From NCBI RefSeq assembly GCF_037126465.1, contig NC_088203.1, positions 98,890,668-98,954,667 of the forward strand: a DNA stretch of 64,000 bases, read 5' to 3'. The stretch comes from Ornithodoros turicata. Lineage: Eukaryota > Arthropoda > Arachnida > Ixodida > Argasidae. Both the position numbers and the translations under genes were made by a program. Shown one piece after another: positions 36,001-48,000 of this stretch (its first letter is position 1; every line of letters begins with the position of its first letter). Below the pieces are notes generated by a model, which saw only the letters and a program-made list of their open reading frames with translations, was not told where the DNA came from and ran no database searches.

Positions 36001-39000
36001 GACGCCAACTTCCCCCTTCGCCGCCGGAGAACAGCGCGCAGTGGAGCCAGCTCGCAACCGAGGAAACCAATTGCGGAGGGAGGGGACTCAACACGGACGG
36101 CGCGTTATTGGAAGGAGAAACCACGTGACACGATCGGTCGAATCGCAAACACCGAACGGCGGCTCCGGCGCGGCAAAGGAATGCGATACTCTGTAGCCCT
36201 AGTGACTGACTCTAATGCGCCCCTGAGGCGCGCGGCTTCCACTCATTTATTTATTGGTTTATTTATAGTACCCCTCAGGGCCGTGAGGCACTGCAGAGGG
36301 GATGGGCAAACAGACAAACATATAACAAAGGATAAAGCTCCGAAAATACAAATGTAATAGAAAACAATAGCGATACATGTAATGTAGTTACAAGTACAAT
36401 GGACACTGACACTGCGTGATGTTAATGGGGAGGGTGGTGGGATAAATCTTGGAGTGTGTCCTTGAAGGTGGATAAGTCGCGGATATCAACAACGTTCCGC
36501 GGTAGACAATTCCATTCACGAGATGTGCGGATGAAAAATGAGTCAGAGAAAGAATATAGGTGTTGCAAGGATGCACGAAGACCTTCCTTGCGTTGTCGAT
36601 GCGTTGTGAAATGTACAGTGGATACGATAGGTAAGACGGAAGAACGGGATCATCGTGGTAGTATATATATTTTGGAATAGGATGTGACGGGCCATTTCAC
36701 GTCGACGAGAGAGAGGTGATAAGTGTATAAGTTGTTTCATGTGTGTTACACTTGGTGTGCGGTTGTAATTTGATATGATAAAGCGCGCGGCTCGATTTTG
36801 TACTGATTCGATCATTTTCAGTACGTTATCAGTAGCCGGGTCCCACACCGATGCCACATATTCGAGTTTGTGCCGAACGAGTGATTTATACAGATGAAGC
36901 TTCACGTTGGTAGGAGCCTGATGAAACGAGCGGCGAATGAAATCAAGAGGTGAGTTCGCCTGACCGCATATAGTGGCTATGTGGGTTTTTCGTGACAGGT
37001 TTGATGATATGTGGACACCCAGGTACTTGAACATGGAGTCTCTTTCAAGGTTCACACCACTAACGTTGTATACGACTAGGGGGGATGATGGTTTGCGGAA
37101 TCGAGAGATTCTCAGATGCTTGCACTTACTGATGTTCAACCCCATGGTGAGCCGAAACCGAACTCATTTGCATAGCAAAATTCGCCTATGGATATTTCAA
37201 AGCACGTGCTTGTTTCAGATATCAAGCACACGATTTTGGACTGACTGCGCCCTCTTCGGGAATCAGAGAGAATCTATGTCAGCGCATGAAGCACATCACT
37301 ACCTTCACAGTTCACAGCCTTCGGACCCTGGACCAACATCCTGACACACCGTCGCGCCCTGCAGATTTTCAAGGATTTACCGCAAGACACCGGTCTCCCT
37401 TATGCTCTTTAGTGCGGCTCCCTACATTCTGTGCCTCTCATGTCTTCATTTACAAGGGCATTTACGTACAGCTTTCGTCAACCTTAATAATAACACTGAA
37501 AAAAAAATATGGTCTCGTTCTCGAGCGCAATCGCAGCAACCCTTGGGGCCGTGAGGAAATCTTAATTGAGCAAAATTATTCTGTTAGTTTAACGCAAGGA
37601 TTTTGTTCACTTAACATTCCCCCAGTGCTCTCAGGGTGGCTGTTATCAGGCTCGGAAATGAGACCGAATTTTTGCCAGTGTTGTTATTAAGGTTGACGGG
37701 CGCTGTACTAATACCAAAGATGATGATGCAGTACTTACCATTACTCATCCATCGTCACATCATTGTCATATCATACAAAATTACAGTCCCGTCAGTATTG
37801 GAGTAGTGGGCCACAACTCGGGTGGCAAATTTCCCCATTCATCATCATCATCATCCAATTTGTTGTTGTTTAATGATATTTTAAAAAATGTAATGACTTT
37901 CAACGAGGGTCGTCTCCCTATTGCTGTTTCACTTTTGCACGAAAGACTCTGATTAAAGACACCGCGACACACCGCGTGAGCGACGGCGCCATCACCTCCG
38001 CAGACCCATCGTCATCAACGTCGTGGCAGCAACGGGTAAAAAGCAACGAGCGGCACGCAAGCCCTGCAGTGCATCGAGCATCGTCGGCGACTGATCGTCT
38101 TCCACGAACTCTTCATTCGGCCCTCTTTTTACCACCCAAAAGCCCTAATAAATCTTCACCTTGCCTGTCTTTAACTCGCCTGCTGATTCGTTCCTTCATT
38201 CTCAACATCTCGTCTGGTTAAACAGGTATACGTCATCTGGGCCACCGCTTTTACCATTACCGGCCATCTGCGACCAGGGCCTCGATCTTCAACTTTCACA
38301 TAGTGGTCGTTATCGCTATATTTAAATATATCGCGCTCCAAAGCCGCTTTGATAGGCTGGCGCGAGTGCTCGTGGGGAATCACGGACCGAAGTGGTTAGC
38401 GTGCTGGTCATGTCACGTCGAGAGTGGGAGGTACCCGGGTTCGAATCCCGGTGCCGGCTGTGCTGTCTGGGGGTTTTTCCTGGGTTTTCCTCGGACTCTT
38501 TCAGACATATGTCGGCACAGTTCCCTTAGAAGTCTGCCCATGACGCACATTCCCCAGGGCGTCAGTCGTGACGTTGCCCACATCTGTGAGGCCGACAACG
38601 GCGAGTCCTCTCATCATCACCATCACCACCACGGACCGAAGTGATGAATTTAATGCCCGTTAAGGGATGACGACAAGTTGAAGATCGGGTCCCAGGGGGT
38701 CCCGTCGTCATCCCATTTATACTCTCTTGAAGAGGATTTTCGCCTTGCCGAATAACTCAACTGCAAAACGGCTTATGTGCTGCTCTCAAAGCCTTTTCTT
38801 TTTTTAATGTGTTGCGGATAAAAAAAAACACCTTGTGTACCGTACGTACATTCGGTGCGCTATCGCCTGAGCTCTAACTTTTTCTACGCTCTTTACTCCC
38901 TATACATATGTGTTTTGTTGTAAATCTTTAGTAAAAGATTATGACTTCAAAGGGCATCTCGTTCACAGTTCAACGTCGCAGTTTTTGTTGCCGCGTACTC

Positions 39001-42000
39001 TCTCGAAAGCTCAATACGATGCAGGCTAATTCCAGCGAATTTCGGCCAAGCAAGGAACCTGACCATCTCCAATTTTGGGGGGAAAAATATATTCTGCAGG
39101 GGACGGGAAATGATGAAAAATGCGCCTATATTTAAGCCTCAATCTTCAGCCATTTTCGAGAGAGAGGGGGAGAAAGAAACTGGTCGAAATGTGACCCAGT
39201 CGCTTCTGGCGACTTTGTGGGCTTCTCAATTGAGAACTATGCGGTTCTAAGAGCCACAATTTGTTTCGCCTGCTCACTACTATATGGACAACACACAGCC
39301 TTCTTCCTACACATTTGTAACTGAAACTTTTCTTGTAAAAAAATGGCAAAGTCGCAAGAAAACGCGAAAAACGCCGTTTTTCGGAACCTTCCTGTACTGA
39401 CGTCGTTTATCGGAGAATAATGAAAGCTACACCATTCATTTCGTCAATGCATGCCCTATCTCTTGATACCATTTTCATTGTTCTTCAGTTAATCTGCTAG
39501 AAGCAGGTTGTAACAATCCCACAGGCGGTATTGCGATTTAACTGTATTTCGGCCGGCGCTAGCAAAAAATGGCCATCAAAAAGTTACAGCGATTTTTTTA
39601 TCTGTTGCGCAGAATCCCTTTCCTAACACACAGAAAAAAAAAAAGAGATTCGTATTTGATTGTCGGTGACGCTACAATTTTTTAAAGAACGCCGTTTGAT
39701 CGAAACGGCAGCGGTCGTTTGATCGATTGTTTTCATCGGTTCGCTTGTAGCGTTGATGGAACAAAAAAACAAGAAGAAAAACAAAAGAAAGCGTCAGTCC
39801 TAAATGCTGTTATCCTAAGGAATATTTAACTCTGTGTAATACGCTTGCCCATAAACACATTCCTCACTCATCCTAACCCACTTCTTCGCATCCAGAAAGC
39901 GGTCCAAGGGCTTGGGTTGTTCACCCTCTCTCGTTCGACAACTTAATAGGTTTTTCCGCTCTGACAGATAGTGACTAAACATTGCATGAATGCCTTTCAC
40001 CCCTAATTCCCCAACACTATGTCAAATAATAATGGATGTCAATTGTCAAATAAACATTTTTGACAAATAAATAAACCAAATAAATAAATTACACTCTTGA
40101 ATGATTTATTCGCGTCAAACGTGGACAAATTTTAATAATGTATTATTAATGTTTGCAGTCAATAACTGACATTGCATAGGAGAAAGAACAGTTTTAGGTT
40201 ATTTACTGTGCGCCTGTGTGCAAGTGAATTTAAATTTGGTTCTTGCAACATACATGGAACCGAAGAAGTCCTTCGAAACCCAGACAATAAAAACCGGAGA
40301 GCTTATCTTTGTATTTTTTATTTTTTGTTTGCGTGCATGTGTAGGGATCCCAGACTGCAGATGCATACTCTAACCAAGGTTGAACTAAGGTTTTATACGG
40401 CTGTTAATTTAATATCATTATTTTGTACCATGACGAAATTTCCGTCTTTGCATCCACAGACTTCGAGTGGCTTTCGCGCACATATGGCTATCCCATTTCA
40501 GATGGTTCCCTTTAAATTTGTCGCCAGCAATGAAAAGGGTACCCAGAAGAAGCACAGACTATCGGCTGCTCCCAACCCGAGGCCATTTGCTTCAAAGTGT
40601 CCTACGGTTCGCCGGATTCTTCCGCATTGTTCTATTCAGCTGTGCTGTTGGTGAATGACAAAGGTCTGCAAATAACCAGAGGTCTCCCCTCTTTAGCTAA
40701 AAAAAAGCAAGAAAAAAAAAGAAGCAGAGGACACTGATCGCCTGCTTGCGTACGCTCGAGTCAAAAGTTACAGAAAAAGAGGTGCTAAGGACACGCTGCG
40801 AGCTTTGAACTCCCTTCGAACAAACGTCTTTCGAACAAACGGCGTCGACCAAGCGGCTTTCGATCAAACTGCGTTCGACCAAGCGGCGTTCGACCAAACG
40901 GTGTTCGACCAAATGGGCGGACACCTTCTCATGGGCCAACCTGTTGGACCAACTGGTGATGATGCCTCACTGGCGGCTTCCAAGAGCCGCTGCTTTTGTG
41001 TTCAAAGGCACCAAGTTAAAGTTGGCCTTGACGGAGGATATTGACAGATATCGCTCGTCGCCAAAATTGGTCAAGACTGGATGAAGCGGTTGACGCGTGT
41101 GAATGACGGCGCCTAAATTGTCACCAGCCAAGTTTTTGTGCGGCTGTTTCAGAATCGCCTTGTGCGTACTGAGCGTACTGGTATGCACGTACTGGGCAAA
41201 CTTCGAGCTTACCACGACAGCTGGCATATCAGCCCCAAAACCGCGTTTTTAACTTGATTTCTCTGAATCGCGTGCGCCCTTGGCGACCGTAACGCCGACC
41301 AGCTGCGGGAGAGTACCGCCTAGGGGCAGCGCGCAGCGCGTGTGCACACTGTCACCTAAAAAAATCGTAGCGTCACCGACAATCAAATACGAATCTTTTT
41401 TTTTTCTTCTGTGTGTCCGGAAAAGGTTTCTGCGCAACATATAAAAAAATCGCTGCAACTTTTTGAATGCCATTTTCTGCTAGCGCCGGTCGAAATACAG
41501 CTAAATCGCGATGCCGCCTGTAGGATTATTACAATCTGCTTCTAGCAGATTAACTCTAGAGCAATGAAGCTGGTATCAACAGATAGGGCATGCAAGGACG
41601 AAACAAATGGTGTAAGTTTCATTATTCTCCGATAAACGGCTTCAGTACAGGAAGGCTCCGAAAAACGGCGTTTGTCGCGTTTTCTTGCGACTTTGCCATT
41701 TTTTACGAAAAAAGTTTTAGTTACAAATGGGTAGGAAGAAGAAAGTGTGTTGTCATTGTAGCAGTGAGCAGGCGAAAAAAATTGTGGCTCTTAGAACCGT
41801 ATAGTTCTCAATTGAGAAGCCCACAAAGTCGCCCGAAACGACTGGGTCACATTTCAACCAGTTTCTTTCTCCCCCTCTCCCTCGAAAATGGCTGAACGTT
41901 GGGGCTTAAATATAGGCGCATTTTTCATCATTTCCCGTCCCCCGAGGAATATATTTAAAAAAAAAATGGAGATGATCAGGTTCCCTGCTTGGTCGAAATT

Positions 42001-45000
42001 CGCTGGAATTAGCCTGCAATAAAACCGAGCCCCTCAACTGGTGCTAATTTACTACTAACAACCTAATGTGTGTTGAACAGTGTTCCTGACTTACCAGAAA
42101 CTCCAGCTCCAGTTTGGATGCCGAGCATGACACCCATGCCCCAGCAGAATGTGACCGCCAGGACATCCTTTTGATTTCCGAAAATATAGTGGGCAAATGA
42201 TGCACCACCGAATATCTGAAACAGCGTCACAGATAGTAAGTAAAAATAAATAAAAAATGCGTGAGAGTTATCGTGGATTGTGAGAGGACGATAGTTGCGC
42301 CGGACAACCAACAATACATTCATCGATTTTGTAAACTTGACCTCCAACATTGTGTTCCTTCGAGGAACACACTACCGAAAGCAAACGAAAATAATTTTTA
42401 AAAGCGATCCTGCTGAGTTTGCAATTCCAAAGGCCGGTGGTTCCATTTTTTTTTTTGTACATATAGAGAGAACTATTGTGATCTAATTAAATTCAATTAC
42501 ATTTTAATTCCATTTCTCGAATTCCATATGTTATTGGCCGTTTGAAGGTTCATGTGTTCGCGTTGGGGCTAGGGGATGACATAGGACCAACCATCGTGTA
42601 AGTTCGTCCTCGACTTTATGAGGCCGCCATCACCTGTCACGTGGCACCAGTACGGGATTGTGTTCGCGGTACGTTGAAAGTGTGTAGCCACCACAGTAAT
42701 AGTGCAAAGAAGAATTTAACGATATCGCGCAAAACATCAAAAGACCTCTAATAAAAATTTAACAGCGCTTTATAAAAAAAAAAGAGTTTCGTCAAAAATT
42801 TCAGCCCGGCGAGGGTCCTATAAGGATACGGTATTTAAACTATAAAATGGCGTCTGCAATTTGGCATTCATTGGCTTGTTTTTTTTTTTCTTGTTTTTTT
42901 TTTTCTTTCAAAAGGACTTAGCGTGTTTCCGTCTGCTGAGATCTCAAAGTACCTTAAAGAACACTTAGGGTATGCAAAATTAATCCGCAGCAACCCACCG
43001 CTCCTAATTATACCTCTCTTACAGCATCAAACCCCAAGATATTAACCAATAAAGCAATTAATAATCAATCTACTTTTTTTTCTATTCACGCGTTCTGGAG
43101 TAGCCTGTCACATCGCCATATTGGTATCCTTCAATCAATCAATCAATGGCATCCTCCAAGAGCCAATATATTGTTTTTTATAGTACAGTGAACCCTGGTT
43201 ATTATTACCATGGTCGTTCCCGAAAATTTTGGTCATAATTTCTCCTTTGGCGCGCATGCAGTGTTGCTTTAATGACATTGAGAACACTAGTGTGGACATT
43301 TTTGCTAATTTTACTTTATTTTTATCCTCTTTGTAACTTTTTATCGTTTTGTAAGTTAATCTTCTTTCCGTGCACCTCTATGTAGGCTCACGCTGTTGGC
43401 GGGCACGTGAAACTAACAAATAAATACATAAATAAATACATAAATAAATAATGCGGAATTGTCATATTAACGGGGGGATTTGCAGACGTTTCACTGCATT
43501 GTTCCCCAGGAGTATGGTCGTAAAGCGCGTATGTCAGATTATCGGGGGTCAGATTAACCAGGGTTCACTGTAATTATTTACGGTCATTCAACCTCCGCAG
43601 TGTGTACGTCACGGACGCTGAAAGATAATGGGGTAAAAAAAGCTAACGCCCGTCACGATTTGGAGCGAGATCCAAGCATTCCAGTTTACTGGAGCGACAT
43701 TTATCGGGGACTTTCCTATTTTACGGCTCGGTTACGTCTTTGCCAGGTTATTTTTCGTCCCCCGTTTATTTATGGACTTCTGCCCACGGCGGGTTGCGAG
43801 TTTGCGTTGCAAGGTTGCGTAATCTCTCATCGAGATTGCAAGAAAAGATAATCTCGCGCGACACCAAATCGGATTGACGTTTAATAATCGAAACGCTGGA
43901 ATTAAGAGGAAAATAAATGTCAAGGCCAAAAACAGCTTAGGACGTAGGAGAGACGTAAGAGGTAAGAACGTTCAAGGCAGGTCCTGTTCCATTGTATTGT
44001 CACCTTGAGGAAGGGAAAAGTGGCAATGACTGTCCCAACTGCCATGCACCAAGAATGAAGAAAACAAACGGGACGCTCTACGAGAAGGAAACCAGCAGAA
44101 TGTTGTTGGCAGTCGTGTATCGGTGTATCTCTTTCATTGTGTCTAACTAATTAGTTAGGTAAGGCTAATTAGCTACCATTTAAGATATTTGCTGAAGGGC
44201 AGAGGCATCAATTGACCGACGTGTTTCATGTGTTTGTTTTTCCTAAAAATAAAGCCCACGAAATCAACAAAAATATCACGTGACACCGCACGCTGTGATC
44301 GTGACGCGCGGGCACGTTCTCACGCGATTGTTTTGTTTGATTGTTTGTAACAACAACAAAAAAAGGAGAAATGCGGTTGTTTTACTTATTTCTTGAAGAC
44401 TGGATGCTGAGGTTTCAGCGACAGCATGGCATCACAGACTGACCGCTATGGCATCACTCATCGCCATAGCTGTTTAGCGTAAGCCCACTAGTTATCATTA
44501 TCAGCATGAAAGAAGTCGGTGTTATGGGACAGTTGCAGACGTCATACGTTCGTGCTGGATACGACACGACGAACGATATTGAGAGAAAGTGAAGAAACAC
44601 GATTTTATTATCGACAATCTTGCAGAATCCTGCCTTTGAAGTAATAGTAAAACACGATTTCTCCATCTAATCGCATGGCCTACGAAAACGGTTTCCGCGT
44701 ACCGTTATCGTTTCTGCTGACAAATTGTCCGATGTTTGTGACTGTGATCTCTTTGTTATTATCACAGAGAAACAATATTGGAATAGCTACAAGTACGTTC
44801 CCCGTGCCATGAGACGATTAATATCTGCCACGCCTCAGTGAAGAGGCAAAGAAAATGTCAACACCAGCCCACCTATCGCCAATGAAGCATATTCGTTCCG
44901 GTATTGACTTCCTCTTAAACGGACTTAAGTGGGCGGCAAGATTTCGTCTATCTGGCACACGTCTAACACACTTGAACTAATGGAGGGCAACGCAACACAA

Positions 45001-48000
45001 GTATCGATGCCAGTGCGACACTGACAACACCGTATCCAGGTCTTTTTAATAGAGAAACAAGAAGATTGAGCACAACTGCTTCCGTGGCAGCGTACTTTTC
45101 CCAGATTCGGGAGGCAAAATTTTAATGTTTGTTACGAAATGATAATAGTAATTCAGAGCTTCGCGTGACGATAAAATTACACTCATTAATGGACTACTGG
45201 GGAATCAGAAACCGTATTCCAAAATTACGAGTGAAGGAGGCCTTGCGTCTTATCGTGTTTCAATATAAAATAGCGGCCTACTCGAACCCTACGTTGCTTT
45301 CAAAGTTATCAGATATCACCGGACATTCACCAGAATTCCCGTGGAACACAATCCAGCTCATACATAAGACAAGCAGGAAAAAAAAATCTGTTTGACATTG
45401 GGCGACAAACCTTATATTATGAATGTTACGTTTTTTTTTTCTTTTTTCTTCCTTTATCACATCACATCACATGAATGGCTATTATGATTAAGCACGCGTA
45501 ACGTTACGCGACGCGACAATATCTGATCTCGCGTCCGCTGCATCGGATTTCAAGACAGACCGGATTTTGCGTTGTTAGGGAAAGATACGGAAGATCGCTT
45601 TTCGCAGACGCAAGATGCCGCTGTGACGTATATGCGCATAGGATGCGCTCGACAGCCCTTCGACGACGTTGCCCGACGTTGGTCGTAAACAGATGGGGGG
45701 AGTCTTGGCACGTGGTATAAAATTAGACAGTGTCTGATAAGATGGTTTGTCTGTTTGCTGTAATGCTGAACAGATGCGAGGTGATCAACACGTCAAGTGT
45801 CGGTGCTCTAACGTTAGCGCGGGCTAAAAATTGTTTCGGCGAAGTATGGAGGGAAGACAGGAATGCAAGACCAGCAGTCTGTAAGCAGTATCCCGTAACG
45901 CGCTACATGTCTAATAATAATAATAAATAATATTAATAGTTAGTGGTCCTACACCGCGAGACAACTATGACCATGAGCGACGCCATGGATGGTATTGAAT
46001 CTGAACTGATTTTCGCCCACCTCGCCCTTTATTTAACGTCCTTCGCAGCCCTCCCGAGCAACCCTTGTACAGCTTGCGTCAGAGTTAACTTGAATGCCGC
46101 TCAAGCCTGCTAAGCGGTAATAGAACCCCTTCTAAATGGAATGAAATGACCCAAACACCATCCGCTGTTATGTCTTCTAAGCACCATCAGGGGCTGCAGG
46201 TCGGAATGGCGTTCAAGTTAACTACGATGTGAGCTGTATCATGATGTTTTATACCCGAGCCACACCGGCACAAAAAAATATCATTATCGTTAAAATCGAT
46301 ATAAGCCCCGGTACAGGGAGACACTTTAAAGACAACACAAGACACAGCACTGGTTCTTTATTTTTTTTATCGATTTTAATGTCACTCCCCACAGCCCAAT
46401 TTTTAACACTTTTGCCATTATCGTCCTAATGGAATGTTCAGGTCTTGAATGACGTTATTTACGAAACTCGTGCCACACGTCCTTCTAATGACATTAAACG
46501 CCACAATGTCGATGCGGCCGACTCATTAAGTAAAATTTCCACACTGTACTGAAGCGAGACACCGTAAGTGGGTCTCAAGTGGGTCTTTATCTCGAGCAGT
46601 TCTAAGGTATTTAAACAACACGATCAACTAACGTATATATGCCAGCAGAAACCGAATAAAATAAAGAAATATGGCGGCACCTCAAGTTATTGTGTGTTGT
46701 CGATTAAAGATTCTAACATTTCGGGACTTGTCTCGTCAAATGACGTTTGAGAAAGCTCAAATTTATCGAAGTACAGCTCCGGTCAACCTTAATAATAACA
46801 CTGGAGAAAAAATCGGTCTCATTTTCGAGCGCGTTGACAGTCACCCTGGGGGCACTGAGGGAATGTTAAGTGAACAAAATCATTGCGTTCAACTAACAGA
46901 ATAGCTTTTTTTTTTCAACAAAGATTTCCTCATGTCCCCAAGCGTTGCTGTAATCGCGCTCGGGAACGACACCATATTTTTTCCAGTGTTATTATTAAGG
47001 TGGACGTGAGCTGTACAATGTGTTGTACAGTATAGAAAGTGGTTTCGTGCAAACTAAAATTGTATTGCACTAACAATGGGGGGTGAGAGTATGCATTTCA
47101 CGGGCGAATGAGTTGTTGCGAACACAGTAGGTAGAAAATGGCATTAATGGAAATTCCATTTAAACTGTTCGTGTGGCGCCGCACGAATGACATCACAACC
47201 TAGCTCACTAAGCACTTAATGAAGTCGGCCCAGGACGCATACTAATCCCCCTGTCCCCCACTCCTTCCTGCTGTCCTCTCTCCGTCTGTCCACATCTGTA
47301 CGCCGCTCATAGCCACAGTTGCTTCGCGGCGCTAACACTCAATCAAAAAAAAAAAAAAAACGAAGCACTTAATGTCATTTTAGGTGCCTGTCTGCCCTGC
47401 CAACATGTGAATTAAAGGGGGGGGGGAAGTAACTCGTGAGTTCGATCCGGTAACTATGGGTTAGTAAGCGAACTCTACAAAACTGGTCGGTCGATTTCGA
47501 ACCAACCAATATCGACAGCCGTGTAGGTCTGTCCGTAACAGTTGTGGAGAGAGAAGAAAGGAAGGAGAAGGTAGAAGAAGGAAGATTCCTCAGTAGTTTC
47601 GATAGTGCTTCGGGCACACGCTACAGTCCTCACACCGCTGCTCGCGCGTAAAGCACTGAGGACGCCAGTGAGGAATTTTCTCAACGTTCGCGCGAGCATG
47701 TCGGAAGATAGTCGTATATAAAGCTACCGTATTTGAACACGTTTGAGAGAAAGCTACAAGATTGCAGCAATTTTTTGTGTGTCTTTAATTGCTTCTATTG
47801 TGTTTATGAGATATGTACGCGGGGAACATCATGTGATTACAGTGCATACATGCACCTCATTATGCATATTTTTAATAACCACCATGTACACAGATGAATG
47901 CGAGTCCTCTAGCCATATAAGCTACAGGGGGGAAAATGCCCGAACCCTGTGGAGCATGAACTAGCCAAAGTATAAAGCAAGCACATGCATATTTCGCGGG

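Larger units (their letters stand above)
39021..42017. mobile_element. Giant foldback: arms about 670 bp, loop about 1.66 kb
   Basis: The left arm (39021 to about 39690) begins GCAGGCTAATTCCAGCGAAT. The right arm (about 41352-42017) ends ATTCGCTGGAATTAGCCTGC. Long mirrored blocks include GGCTTCTCAATTGAGAACTA, GGAGAATAATGAAA, and GATTCGTATTTGATTGTCGG. Long arms are seen in Mutator-like and Foldback elements, but no transposase or clear target duplication was found. It lies in intron 2 of gene A, about 78 bp from exon 2. Confidence 0.88.

Noticed and set aside
36543..37145. Host protein gene of 200 codons
   Set aside because: Motifs (YLGVHIS, LEYVASVWDP, NRAARFI) are those of a LINE after the RT core; truncated and frameshifted.
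38395..38470. Possible tRNA gene
   Set aside because: It has A and B boxes but lies at the head of a full SINE with target duplication and lacks a convincing cloverleaf.
40805..41044. Pentapeptide-repeat-like protein
   Set aside because: The peptide period follows from a 15-bp DNA tandem repeat inside a foldback; not a true pentapeptide-repeat protein.
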